From NCBI GenBank assembly GCA_003535195.1, contig DOHN01000117.1, positions 2,598 to 23,424 of the forward strand: a stretch of DNA of 20,827 nt, given 5' to 3'. Origin of the DNA: Ruminiclostridium sp. GTDB taxonomy: Bacteria; Bacillota; Clostridia; DSM-8532. The notes beneath the pieces are model-generated. The model was not told the origin of the DNA. It saw only the letters and a list, made by a program, of their open reading frames with translations, and did not search any database. The position numbers were made by a program, and so were the translations under genes. The first letter of the stretch is position 1, and each line of letters opens with the position of its first letter. Of this stretch, positions 9,732 through 17,344 are shown piece after piece.

Positions 9732-9775
9732 ATCTGATTGAATTGGTATAAAGTTTAATTACCAATCTTTCAGAT
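9732..9775. repeat. Two-part inverted repeat upstream of the hemerythrin promoter
   Basis: ATCTGA (9732-9737) pairs with TCAGAT (9770-9775). Inside it, ATTGGTA (9742-9748) pairs with TACCAAT (9760-9766) around an 11-base loop. There is no T run on either side, so it is not a terminator. The position about 10 bases upstream of the -35 box suits an operator, perhaps for an activator. Confidence 0.5.
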
Positions 9776-9847
9776 GCTTTAAAACTCCATTAAGATTTCT
9801 TTACGTCAGGTCTGAAATGACTTACTATCATGTATATTAAAAGATTC

Positions 9848-9876
9848 TTGCTTTTTCGACAAAGTTCTTATATAAT
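9848..9876 (+). promoter_or_regulatory. SigA-type promoter in the hemerythrin-sigH gap
   Basis: TTGCTT (9848-9853) and TATAAT (9871-9876) are 17 bases apart on the + strand. No + strand gene follows; a strong terminator ends 93 bases later. The pair suggests a small untranslated RNA. Confidence 0.55.
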
Positions 9877-9882
9877 CAGACG

Positions 9883-9969
9883 TGACACTGATACCTTAAC
9901 ATACTTTTACCTCCTTTTTAGCACATTTTTTGAGTTGGCCTGTTGTCTCACAACAGGCATTTATTTTTT
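9883..9969 (+). ncRNA. Candidate small RNA with anti-Shine-Dalgarno-like stretch
   Basis: The segment lies between a promoter (9848-9876) and a strong + strand terminator (9938-9969), giving a transcript of about 87 bases. It contains ACCTCCTTTT (9909-9918), which in RNA is complementary to ribosome binding sites and matches the 3' tail of 16S rRNA. On the opposite strand the same bases form a perfect ribosome site seven bases before an ATG (9902) that opens only an eight-codon frame ending at 9876. The + strand reading is better supported because its terminator has a T tract in that direction only. The annotation is inferred; no known family is recognised. Confidence 0.4.
9938..9969 (+). terminator. 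Rho-independent terminator of the candidate small RNA
   Basis: GCCTGTTGT (9938-9946) and ACAACAGGC (9950-9958) form a perfect nine-base stem around CTC, followed by ATTTATTTTTT. The other strand has no comparable T tract, so it acts on + strand transcription even though the nearest annotated genes are on the minus strand. Confidence 0.8.
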
Positions 9970-10001
9970 GGGAATTTGCAAAAATAAAAAGAAATGCTCC
10001 A

Positions 10002-10643
10002 TTAAATATAATCCTCTTCCCTGGCTTCACGTACAGTTTTCTCCATTTTTTTCTTGATGCGCTGCAAAGCATTATCCACTGACTTTACAGGCTTATGAAG
10101 CAGTTTTGCGATATCCTGATAGGCAATTCCTCTGATATATTTAGTTAATACCTCTTTTTCAAAGGGGCTTAAATACTGCATTATCCTGCTCTCGATGGTA
10201 TTGTAGCCTTCCTTGCTGATAAGGATCTCTTCCGGGTTGGTGATAGAGGCCTCCTGAATGGCCTCCATTAAGACTTTATCCGAGTCTTCATCAAAAATCT
10301 TCTTATTCAGTGACACATAGGAATTCAACGGAATATGCTTCTGGCGCGTAGCCGTTTTGACGGCGGTAATGATCTGCCTTGTAATACACATTTCGGCGAA
10401 GGCCCTGAAAGGTATGCTTTTATCCCCCCGATAATCCCGAACTGCCTTAAAAAGCCCAATCATCCCCTCCTGGACAATATCTTCCCGATCCGCCCCCGCA
10501 AGGAAATAACTCCTTGATTTAGCCCGTACAAGGGGCTTGTACTTTTCAATAAGATACTCCATTCCCTGTTTGGAACCTGAGTGAACAAAGGCCAGCACGT
10601 CTTCATCTTCCATCCCGGCATAAACAGACTTGGGTTCTTCCAT
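10002..10643 (-). CDS. sigH: RNA polymerase sporulation sigma factor SigH
   Basis: This 213-residue sigma-70 family factor is very close in sequence to Bacillus SigH (Spo0H), which drives early sporulation and stationary-phase genes. Region 2 contains RSYFLAGADREDIVQEGMIG followed by AFAEMCITRQIITA, and then the linker TATRQKHIPLNSYVSL that is nearly invariant in SigH. Region 4 is a helix-turn-helix at about 165-205 (AYQDIAKLL, KSVDNALQRIKKKM). The start is uncertain: GGAG lies 14 bases before the ATG, further than usual, and no alternative in-frame start has a better site. The upstream P-loop gene ends 43 bases away on the same strand, so both are probably cotranscribed. The usual Firmicute context (rlmB/yacP side) is not present here. 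Confidence 0.95.
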   Translation of the reverse strand: MEEPKSVYAGMEDEDVLAFVHSGSKQGMEYLIEKYKPLVRAKSRSYFLAGADREDIVQEGMIGLFKAVRDYRGDKSIPFRAFAEMCITRQIITAVKTATRQKHIPLNSYVSLNKKIFDEDSDKVLMEAIQEASITNPEEILISKEGYNTIESRIMQYLSPFEKEVLTKYIRGIAYQDIAKLLHKPVKSVDNALQRIKKKMEKTVREAREEDYI

Positions 10644-10686
10644 AAGAGACTTTTCGACTCCTTCATGCGTAGTATTTTGATAAGCC

Positions 10687-11511
10687 TTATGAAGTTTTTT
10701 TCAGAACTAATGTTTTAACATTGATAACCAGGCTATTTACATTAAAGCCGGCAAATCTGTCCAGCTCCTTAAGAACCATGACTTTTGCCGACTTGATGGC
10801 GTCCACTAAATTGTAGCCGTATACCATTATAACATCTAAATCGATATAAAGTCCATCCGGTCCGTTATTGGTCCGAAACCGCGTGATCTTCTCCATCTGG
10901 GGCATATCGGTCAAGATGTGGTTGACCACCTGATAAATGGCGTAATCTGAAATGGTATAGCTGCCGAAATAGCTGAAAGTCGGCCTGACCACTGATTTCT
11001 CACCAATATTTTGAAACTGGCCCTTTCCCTTTCTGCGAAAAAGCTGGAGCGGGTCTAAAAAATAGCCCGAAAACTGTTTCTTCAGCTGGATGGCCGGAAC
11101 AGGAATAACATGCTTTCCCTGCTTTATCCTGGTATCCCTGGCCTGCTCTATTTCATAAGGACTGGCCACTTCTTCTATGGTAATGCGCCGGTCAAATTCA
11201 CCCAGATCAAGCACCTGAGCAATTTTATCCACCATTCCGTCGGAGGTGCCCAAAACAAGTATACCTTTGGGCGATTCCCTTAAGATAGCCTCTTTGACCT
11301 CTTTTCTGTGCTCTTCCTCCAAAAAAAGCGCAACTTTGACCGAACTTATTTTTGAGGGCGCCTTTTTGGCCGATTTCCCGGCCACAATGGAATTTTCATG
11401 GATCAGAAGCCCGTCGTCAATAATATAGTCCAGTCCGTTTTCCCGGGCTACCCATGAGGCACGATGGCTTTTCCCTGTTCCGCTGGGCCCAATGAAAGCT
11501 ACAACCTGCAA
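10687..11511 (-). CDS. P-loop ATPase with C-terminal Asp23-like domain
   Basis: This 274-residue protein combines an N-terminal P-loop nucleotide-binding part with a C-terminal Asp23/Gls24-like part. The Walker A motif GPSGTGKS lies at residues 8-15. LDYIIDDGLLI (about 27-37) resembles the acidic strand of HPr-kinase-like P-loop proteins, and ILVLGTSDG follows later. The last ~70 residues (about 206-274) have the Asp23 pattern: a beta strand ending in IDLDVIMVYGYN, a helix with VLKELDRFAG, then VNSLVINVKTLVL. The frame is open from an ATG at 11571, but that codon has no ribosome site. GGGGG lies seven bases before TTG 11511, which places Walker A at the very N-terminus as is usual, so I chose that start. 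The function is unknown; it precedes sigH on the same strand. Confidence 0.75.
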   Translation of the reverse strand: MQVVAFIGPSGTGKSHRASWVARENGLDYIIDDGLLIHENSIVAGKSAKKAPSKISSVKVALFLEEEHRKEVKEAILRESPKGILVLGTSDGMVDKIAQVLDLGEFDRRITIEEVASPYEIEQARDTRIKQGKHVIPVPAIQLKKQFSGYFLDPLQLFRRKGKGQFQNIGEKSVVRPTFSYFGSYTISDYAIYQVVNHILTDMPQMEKITRFRTNNGPDGLYIDLDVIMVYGYNLVDAIKSAKVMVLKELDRFAGFNVNSLVINVKTLVLKKTS

Positions 11512-11659
11512 TGATATTCCCCCAATGTTTTTTACTAATAACAAACCGATTTCAACTATATTATTCCACATTTATTTGCATCATATCAAGCTTTCTTGGC
11601 ATAAAGGCCGGTAAACTTCATAAGAAAGAGGATCCCTTGCAAAATACCCCCGGATGGAG

Positions 11660-11692
11660 AAAAAAGCCGTTCCTCCCCGGAACAGCTTTTTT
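11660..11692. terminator. Terminator after the ABC ATPase gene (works in both directions)
   Basis: AAAAAAGC and GCTTTTTT flank GTTCC/GGAAC arms around a TCCCC loop, with one bulged base on each side. A and T tracts on opposite sides allow termination on both strands. It ends the minus-strand ABC gene and separates it from the P-loop/sigH pair. Confidence 0.85.
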
Positions 11693-11706
11693 AAACTATT
11701 ATCAAT

Positions 11707-12816
11707 TTAATGCGCTATACATTCCTCGGTCTTCTTATCAAATATATGCATCCGGTCCATATCAAATACAAGCTTTATAGTCTCGCCGGCCTGGGTCTGT
11801 AATCCGGGGCTTACCCGGGCTGTAAAGCTGAGATCATGGATCATCGTATAGAGAAAGGTTTCGGAATCCAGCCGCTCCGCAGCTTCAACACTGGCGTTAA
11901 GAACACCGCTTCCGTTTTCCGGCCCGGTGGATTCATTATGAATATCCTCAGGACGAATACCGAATACGATCTCTTTTCCAATGTAACCAAGCTTCTCAAG
12001 GATCTCCGCTTTCCCGGAAGGCAGTAAAAGTTTATACTCTCCGAATTCCAGGAAAATCTTTCCGTTCTCTTTGACAACTGCCGCGCCGGCAAAATTCATC
12101 TGCGGGCTGCCTATAAAACCGGCGACAAACTGATTGACAGGTTCATGGTAGAGCTTTTGAGGAGTGCCCACCTGCTGGATAATGCCGTCTTTCATGACTG
12201 CAATACGGGTGCCCATGGCAAGCGCTTCCGTCTGGTTGCCGGTCACATAAATAAAGGTGATATTAAGCTTCTGATGCAGTCTGGAAAGATCAGCTCTCAT
12301 CTGGACTCTAAGATCGGCATCCAGGGTTGAGAGAGGTTCGTCCATTAAGAAAACTTTGGGTTCATGAACTATTACACGCCCCAAAGCAACACGCTGTCTT
12401 TGGCATCCCGAAAGAGCTTCCGGTTCTTTGTCCAGCAAATGCTCAATGGAAAGGATTCGGGCAGCGTCATGGACTCTTTTTTTGATTTCTTCCTTGGGTG
12501 TCTTTCTGAGTTTGAGTCCAAAGGCCATATTGTCAAACACCGTCATGTCGGGATACAATGCACAGTTTTGAAAGACCATGGCAATATTTCTGTCTTTCGG
12601 CGCCACATCGTTGCAAAGCTTGTCCCCTATAAAAATCTCTCCGGAAGTGATCTCCTCAAGTCCTGCGATCATTTTCAGGGTCGTGGTTTTACCGCAGCCC
12701 GTAGGCCCCGCAAGGACAATAAATTCTTTGTCCCGGATATCAATATTAAGATTATTGACTGCCGTCACACCGCCCGGGTATGTTTTTACAACATTTTTCA
12801 GAACTACACCAGCCAT
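11707..12816 (-). CDS. Sugar-type ABC transporter ATPase (MsmX/UgpC-like) with altered catalytic motifs
   Basis: This 369-residue protein has the MalK/MsmX/UgpC layout: an ATPase domain (about 1-235) and a C-terminal TOBE/OB-like domain (about 240-369). Walker A is GPTGCGKT (37-44), the Q-loop Gln is 83, and Walker B is VFLMDE with catalytic Glu160. Two key positions differ. The signature reads LSGCQ (135-139) rather than LSGGQ, and the H-loop reads YVTGNQ rather than YVTHDQ, so the switch histidine (residue 193) is Gly and the next residue is Asn. The start ATG follows AGGAGG by seven bases; the longer frame has no ribosome site. No permease or binding protein is nearby, as is usual for shared sugar-importer ATPases. 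Slow hydrolysis or a regulatory role is inferred. Confidence 0.9.
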   Translation of the reverse strand: MAGVVLKNVVKTYPGGVTAVNNLNIDIRDKEFIVLAGPTGCGKTTTLKMIAGLEEITSGEIFIGDKLCNDVAPKDRNIAMVFQNCALYPDMTVFDNMAFGLKLRKTPKEEIKKRVHDAARILSIEHLLDKEPEALSGCQRQRVALGRVIVHEPKVFLMDEPLSTLDADLRVQMRADLSRLHQKLNITFIYVTGNQTEALAMGTRIAVMKDGIIQQVGTPQKLYHEPVNQFVAGFIGSPQMNFAGAAVVKENGKIFLEFGEYKLLLPSGKAEILEKLGYIGKEIVFGIRPEDIHNESTGPENGSGVLNASVEAAERLDSETFLYTMIHDLSFTARVSPGLQTQAGETIKLVFDMDRMHIFDKKTEECIAH

Positions 12817-13010
12817 CGATGTTCCTCCTAATTTGATTTTACACGGCTTAAATAAAAAGAAAGCCTCAAAAATTATATATCCACTGTACCTCAAAGGATC
12901 ATGCGCAGGCTATCCTACTATTCAACAAAAATAAAAAAAGCTTTTCAGCACATTTTTATAAGCAAAAATACACAAAGAACTCTTCTGATTTTAATATTTA
13001 TCAAATGGTA

Positions 13011-13039
13011 TTGAATTTTTATACATGTAAATGTATAAT
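13011..13039 (+). promoter_or_regulatory. SigA-type promoter with overlapping dyad upstream of argC
   Basis: TTGAAT (13011-13016) and TATAAT (13034-13039) are 17 bases apart. A perfect inverted repeat, TATACAT-GTAA-ATGTATA (13020-13037), covers the spacer and most of the -10 box, where a bound repressor would block RNA polymerase. The leader to argC would be about 200 bases. Confidence 0.65.
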
Positions 13040-13144
13040 TATTAGCATCATGAAAATGCCTGCTTTCTTCACTATTTGCAAAGGTTTCACTGGATCAGAG
13101 CCGAAGAACCGCATTTTTTGCAAGTTGGAGCGGGTATATAAAGA

Positions 13145-13172
13145 TTGACTGAAAATAATAACTAAATATTCT
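13145..13172 (+). promoter_or_regulatory. Possible second promoter of argC with ARG-box-like sequence
   Basis: TTGACT (13145-13150) and TATTCT (13167-13172) are 16 bases apart. Just downstream, TGAATATTTCA (about 13192-13202) resembles half of an ArgR operator, but its two halves are closer together than in the known consensus, so ArgR control is only a suggestion. Confidence 0.4.
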
Positions 13173-13247
13173 GCAAGCTTATTGTTGATAATGAATATTT
13201 CAATAATAAACAGACCTGGCAGAGGGGCTCTTAAAGGAGGTTACCAA

Positions 13248-14291
13248 ATGGTTAAATTAGGAATTATCGGTTCAACGGGCTATGTGGGGGCTGAACTTGT
13301 CCGTCTTTTATGCCAGAGGAACGATATTGAAATCACAACAGTCGTATCCAACAGCTTTGCGGGAAAACCCTATTCATCGGTTTATCCCTCGCTGCGGGGT
13401 TTATTCGATAAGACCTGCGATACGCTGGATATTGATTTGGTGGCAGAAAAGGCCGACTATTTCATTACCGCTCTCCCCCATGGCGTTGCTTCTGCCGTTA
13501 TACCTCAGCTACTGAAAAAAGGAAAACGCGTCATTGATCACAGCGCGGATTTTCGCTTCCGGGATATAAAGGTTTACGAGGAATGGTACAAGACCGCCCA
13601 CTCTTCCCCGGATCTCCTTGGAGAAGCTGTTTATGGAATTCCCGAGCTCTACAGGGAAAAGATTAAGGAGGCCCGGCTGGTGGCAGACCCGGGCTGCTAT
13701 CCCACCTGCTCCATTCTTGGAATAGCGCCTGCACTGGTAAAAAAGCTGGTCTCTCCCAAAAATATTATTATTGACGCCGCTTCAGGCGTGTCGGGCGCGG
13801 GGAGAAAATCGGATCTTCCCTATGCCTTTTGCGAAACGGCTGAAAATTTTAAAGCTTACGGCGTGGGAAACCACAGGCATACCCCCGAAATTGAGCAGGA
13901 GCTTTCCCTGCTGGCAGGGGAGGATGTGCTGATCTCCTTTACCCCTCACCTTGTTCCCATGAAACGGGGCATGCTGGCTACAATCTATCTGGACCTGGCC
14001 GAAAAAGGGCTGACCTCCGGAGATATTCAGGCCGTCTATGATGAATACTACCAGGATGAGCCTTTTGTCCGCGTTCTGCCGGCGGGGGCTCTTGCTGAAA
14101 CCAAAACTGTTGCCGGTTCCAATTTCGTTGATATCAGCGTAACGGTGGATCAGCGCACCAACAGGCTCATCGTACTGTCGGCCCTGGATAATCTGGGCAA
14201 GGGATCGGCCAGCCAGGCTGTTCAAGCCCTCAATCTCATGGCAGGGCTGCCCGAGACAGAGGGACTTTTATCACCGGGACTGTACCTCTAG
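13248..14291 (+). CDS. argC: N-acetyl-gamma-glutamyl-phosphate reductase
   Basis: This 347-residue enzyme performs the NADPH-dependent third step of arginine synthesis, converting N-acetylglutamyl phosphate to the semialdehyde. The nucleotide-binding loop GSTGYVG lies at residues 8-14, ALPHGVA follows in the first domain, and the active-site Cys150 sits in ADPGCYPT. GNHRHTPEIEQ supplies the catalytic histidine region, and FTPHLVPMKRG is also typical. The frame is open further upstream (to 13182), but AAAGGAGG lies seven bases before ATG 13248 and the extra residues do not match the family. argB follows after 93 bases with no strong terminator, so the two form a partial arginine operon. argJ, argD and argF are not in the window. 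Confidence 0.96.
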   Translation: MVKLGIIGSTGYVGAELVRLLCQRNDIEITTVVSNSFAGKPYSSVYPSLRGLFDKTCDTLDIDLVAEKADYFITALPHGVASAVIPQLLKKGKRVIDHSADFRFRDIKVYEEWYKTAHSSPDLLGEAVYGIPELYREKIKEARLVADPGCYPTCSILGIAPALVKKLVSPKNIIIDAASGVSGAGRKSDLPYAFCETAENFKAYGVGNHRHTPEIEQELSLLAGEDVLISFTPHLVPMKRGMLATIYLDLAEKGLTSGDIQAVYDEYYQDEPFVRVLPAGALAETKTVAGSNFVDISVTVDQRTNRLIVLSALDNLGKGSASQAVQALNLMAGLPETEGLLSPGLYL

Positions 14292-14384
14292 TTTGCTCTG
14301 AGCATGCGCCTTGAGAGTGAATTAAAGAGTTTAAACAAAATTACTATTAAATTTACGCGATAAATACAGAAAGGCAGACTTGCA

Positions 14385-15296
14385 ATGTTTGATTTTACTG
14401 AAATCATTAAAAAAGCGGAAGTGCTCGTTGAGGCTCTCCCCTATATCCAGGCTCTGGCCGGCAAAACAGTGGTCATAAAATACGGCGGAAACGCCATGAT
14501 AAGCGATGAGCTGAAGCATTCGGTCATAGAGGATATCACTTTATTGAAATATGTAGGACTCAACCCTATTGTCGTCCATGGAGGAGGCCCTGATATCACA
14601 AAAGCTCTAAAATCCTTCAATATAGAATCCGAATTTGTGAACGGCCTTCGCAAAACAGACGCCCAATCCATGGAGATTGCTCAAATGGTGCTTGTGGGAA
14701 AGACCAATAAGGAGATCGTATCCCTTTTAAATCAGAAGGGTGGCAAGGCTGTCGGCATCAGCGGTATTGACGGCATGCTCATCGAATGCAAAAAGCATTT
14801 TGAGCTTTTAAACGGCGAAAAGGTGGATCTTGGCTATGTAGGAGAAATTACCTCCATTAACACCCGGGTGCTGGAGCTGCTTACCAGGGATGAATATATT
14901 CCTGTGGTCGCGCCCGTCGGCACCGATAAAAATGGTCAAAGCTATAATATCAACGCCGATACGGTGGCAGCCGAACTGGCGGCGGCTCTGAAAGCCGAAA
15001 AGCTCATTCTCCTGACCGATGTGGAAGGGGTTAAAAGCTCAAAAGATCAGGGTACCATTTTGCATGCCATTACCTGTGAAGAGGTTCACAGGCTGATTGA
15101 TGAGGGAGTTATTGTAAGCGGCATGATCCCGAAAGTGCTGGGCTGTGTAAGCGCGCTTGAAAAGGGTGTGGGAAGAGCCCATATTATAGACGGGCGCATC
15201 CCTCACTGCATACTTCTCGAAATCTTCACCAATAAAGGTATCGGGACCATGATAACGCAGCAGATCAAACCCTACTATAAAAAGGAAAAGCTTTAA
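14385..15296 (+). CDS. argB: Acetylglutamate kinase
   Basis: This 303-residue amino-acid kinase phosphorylates N-acetylglutamate with ATP, the second step of the arginine pathway and directly before ArgC. The phosphate-binding segment VIKYGGNAM (about 29-37) and the substrate loop VHGGGPDI are present, and the C-terminal half contains [15 protein letters not shown] and the ATP-site segment LLTDVEGV. The roughly 24-residue N-terminal helix before the kinase core is the feature associated with hexameric, arginine-inhibited forms, so feedback inhibition is likely but not shown. GAAAGG lies about ten bases before the ATG. A terminator follows the stop within 20 bases. Confidence 0.96.
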   Translation: MFDFTEIIKKAEVLVEALPYIQALAGKTVVIKYGGNAMISDELKHSVIEDITLLKYVGLNPIVVHGGGPDITKALKSFNIESEFVNGLRKTDAQSMEIAQMVLVGKTNKEIVSLLNQKGGKAVGISGIDGMLIECKKHFELLNGEKVDLGYVGEITSINTRVLELLTRDEYIPVVAPVGTDKNGQSYNINADTVAAELAAALKAEKLILLTDVEGVKSSKDQGTILHAITCEEVHRLIDEGVIVSGMIPKVLGCVSALEKGVGRAHIIDGRIPHCILLEIFTNKGIGTMITQQIKPYYKKEKL

Positions 15297-15312
15297 GCTT
15301 TGGCATATAAGA

Positions 15313-15348
15313 AGCTTCCTGCAGGCAATATCCGCGGGAAGTTTTTTT
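15313..15348 (+). terminator. Rho-independent terminator of argC-argB
   Basis: CTTCCTGC and GCGGGAAG form an eight-base stem with one G-T pair, extended inside by GG/CC, followed by seven T residues. It closes the arginine unit before the glnS promoter. Confidence 0.85.
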
Positions 15349-15360
15349 AAGGTCCCCATG

Positions 15361-15389
15361 TTTACATTATGCAGGTGTTGGCTTATAAT
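15361..15389 (+). promoter_or_regulatory. SigA-type promoter of glnS
   Basis: TTTACA (15361-15366) and TATAAT (15384-15389) are 17 bases apart, directly after the argB terminator. The leader to the glnS ATG is about 145 bases. It contains AGGAGAG (15402-15408), complementary to CTCTCCT (15457-15463), and ATTGGG-AG-CCCAAT (15505-15518), close to the ribosome site. Confidence 0.65.
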
Positions 15390-15541
15390 CTTAATAACCA
15401 TAGGAGAGTGGATTGAAATTCCGAGTACCAAACTGATTATTACGCACATATCTAGTCTCTCCTTACAATAACAGTTCACTAAAAGGAAGTCATATACAGG
15501 GCTGATTGGGAGCCCAATTCTTAGGAGCATGGGGAGTAAAT

Positions 15542-17224
15542 ATGGAAGAAATGGAAAATAAGCAGCTCAACTTTATAGAAGAGATTATTGAGGAGGACTT
15601 AAAAGCCGGGAATGTCACCGAAGTCCACACCCGTTTTCCGCCGGAGCCCAACGGCTATTTGCATATCGGCCATACCAAGGCCATGTGCATCGATTTTGGC
15701 ATGGCCTTAAAATATGGCGGCAAGTGCAATCTGCGCTTTGATGATACCAACCCCACCAAGGAAGACGTCGAATATGTGGATGCCATCATTGAGGATATCA
15801 GGTGGATGGGCTTTGATTTTGAAGACCGCCTTTATTATGGTTCCGATTACAGCGATCAGATTTACAATTATGCCGTTGAGTTTATTAAAAAGGGACTTGC
15901 CTATGTGGATGACCTGGATGTGGAGCAAATCCGTGAATACAGGGGGACCCTCACCGAGCCGGGAAAAGAAAGCCCCTGGCGCAACAGAGGCATCGAAGAA
16001 AATCTGAGTCTTTTTACCAGAATGAAAAACGGCGAATTCGAAAACGGTGAAAAGGTGCTGCGGGCTAAAATCGATATGGCCTCGCCCAATATCAATATGC
16101 GTGATCCTGTCATCTACCGGATTAAGAAGGAACACCACCATAGAACAGGAGATACATGGTGCATCTATCCCATGTATGACTTTGCCCACCCGCTGCAGGA
16201 TGCCATCGAGGGCATTACCCATTCCCTCTGCTCTATTGAGTATGCCGATCACAGGCCTTTATACGACTGGGTGGTCCAAAAGGCCGGAATCAAAAATCAG
16301 CCCCACCAGTATGAGTTTGCCAGATTGAATATCAACTATACGGTGATGAGCAAGCGCAAACTACGGGAATTGGTCGAAAAAAACTATGTTTCGGACTGGG
16401 ATGATCCCAGAATGCCTACACTTTGCGGACTGAGGCGAAGAGGCTTTACACCGGAATCCATCAGAAACTTCATTGAGCTTGTGGGCGTATCCCGGACCAA
16501 CAGCGTCGTCGACTGGGGCCTTTTGGAGCATTGTGTCAGGGAACACCTGAATAAGACTGCCGACCGGGTTATGGGCGTATTGAACCCCCTGAAGGTGGTC
16601 ATTGAAAATTATCCCGATGATCTGACGGAAGAATTCACTGTCGAAAATAATCCCGAAATGCCTGAAAGAGGTACAAGAACCGTGCCATTCTCCAGGGAAA
16701 TTTATATTGAGCAGGATGACTTTATGGTCAATCCTCCATCTAAATATTTCCGGCTTAAACCCGATGGCGAGGTGCGCCTGAAAAATGCCTATTTTATAAA
16801 ATGCACCGGCTTTGAAACCGATGAGACCGGTAAGGTAACACTGGTTAAAGCCGTTTACGACCCTGCTTCCAGAGGCGGTGAATCCCCCGACGGCCGCAAG
16901 GTCAGAGGCACCATTCACTGGGTATCTGCCAAACATGCTTTAGATGCCGAAATCCGGCTTTATGACCTGCTGTTTAAAGTGGAAAACCCCGATGAATTTC
17001 CAGAGGGCGGCGATTACAAGCAGAACTTGAACCCCGATTCTCTGATCGTTCTGCCCTCCAGCAAGGTAGAGCCGGCTTTAGCCGATGCAAAGCCGGGAGA
17101 CCGCTTCCAGTTCCTTAGAATGGGTTATTTCTGCGTGGATAAGGACAGCAAACCCGGAGCGCTGGTCTTTAATAAAACCGTCGGTTTGAAAGACACCTGG
17201 GCAAAAATAGCTTCCAAAGGCTAA
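15542..17224 (+). CDS. glnS: Glutamine--tRNA ligase
   Basis: This 560-residue class I aminoacyl-tRNA synthetase charges tRNA-Gln with glutamine in the cytoplasm. The HIGH motif (41-44) lies within [14 protein letters not shown], and the KMSKS-type motif is VMSKR (268-272). The catalytic core and the C-terminal anticodon-binding beta barrels give a length close to E. coli GlnRS (554). The frame is open from a TTG at 15506, but GGGGAG (15531-15536) lies five bases before ATG 15542, which I chose. Many Firmicutes lack this enzyme and make Gln-tRNA by amidating Glu-tRNA with GatCAB, so its presence is a lineage-informative trait and suggests past gene transfer. It has its own promoter and terminator. 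Confidence 0.97.
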   Translation: MEEMENKQLNFIEEIIEEDLKAGNVTEVHTRFPPEPNGYLHIGHTKAMCIDFGMALKYGGKCNLRFDDTNPTKEDVEYVDAIIEDIRWMGFDFEDRLYYGSDYSDQIYNYAVEFIKKGLAYVDDLDVEQIREYRGTLTEPGKESPWRNRGIEENLSLFTRMKNGEFENGEKVLRAKIDMASPNINMRDPVIYRIKKEHHHRTGDTWCIYPMYDFAHPLQDAIEGITHSLCSIEYADHRPLYDWVVQKAGIKNQPHQYEFARLNINYTVMSKRKLRELVEKNYVSDWDDPRMPTLCGLRRRGFTPESIRNFIELVGVSRTNSVVDWGLLEHCVREHLNKTADRVMGVLNPLKVVIENYPDDLTEEFTVENNPEMPERGTRTVPFSREIYIEQDDFMVNPPSKYFRLKPDGEVRLKNAYFIKCTGFETDETGKVTLVKAVYDPASRGGESPDGRKVRGTIHWVSAKHALDAEIRLYDLLFKVENPDEFPEGGDYKQNLNPDSLIVLPSSKVEPALADAKPGDRFQFLRMGYFCVDKDSKPGALVFNKTVGLKDTWAKIASKG

Positions 17225-17265
17225 CCAATCGGCCCGCTTAAATAACGATATTTTTATAAATTGCG

Positions 17266-17298
17266 AAAACGATGGGTAAACTAATCCCATCGTTTTTT
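17266..17298 (+). terminator. Rho-independent terminator of glnS
   Basis: CGATGGG and CCCATCG form a perfect stem around a nine-base loop, with an A run before it and six T residues after it. The ldh gene starts 46 bases downstream. Confidence 0.9.
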
Positions 17299-17344
17299 GT
17301 TATAGGATCCGAAGATTTCTCTACTTTAAGGGAGTGGAGCCGCT

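Larger units (their letters stand above)
12817..13247. other. Divergent intergenic region between the ABC ATPase and argC
   Basis: The region holds the start signals of two divergent genes. On the + strand there is a near-consensus promoter at 13011-13039 and a second, weaker one at 13145-13172. On the minus strand a TATAAT lies about 55 bases upstream of the ABC ribosome site, but I find no convincing -35 box for it. I see no gene of usual size, RNA gene or mobile element here. A 32-codon frame from ATG 13050 has no ribosome site and is not called. Confidence 0.6.

Noticed and set aside
9876..9902. Eight-codon minus-strand frame with a perfect ribosome site after sigH
   Set aside because: It is too short to call as a gene, and the same bases are better explained by a + strand RNA with its own promoter and terminator. 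It is kept as an alternative.
13050..13148. 32-codon + strand frame in the argC leader, a possible leader peptide
   Set aside because: It has no ribosome site, only a few arginine codons, and no convincing attenuator hairpin downstream.
15039..15530. Long minus-strand frame, with an inner ATG at 15449 preceded by AAGGAGAG
   Set aside because: Most of it is antisense to argB and crosses the argB terminator. The ribosome-like site is one arm of the glnS leader helix. A short peptide from 15449 cannot be fully excluded.
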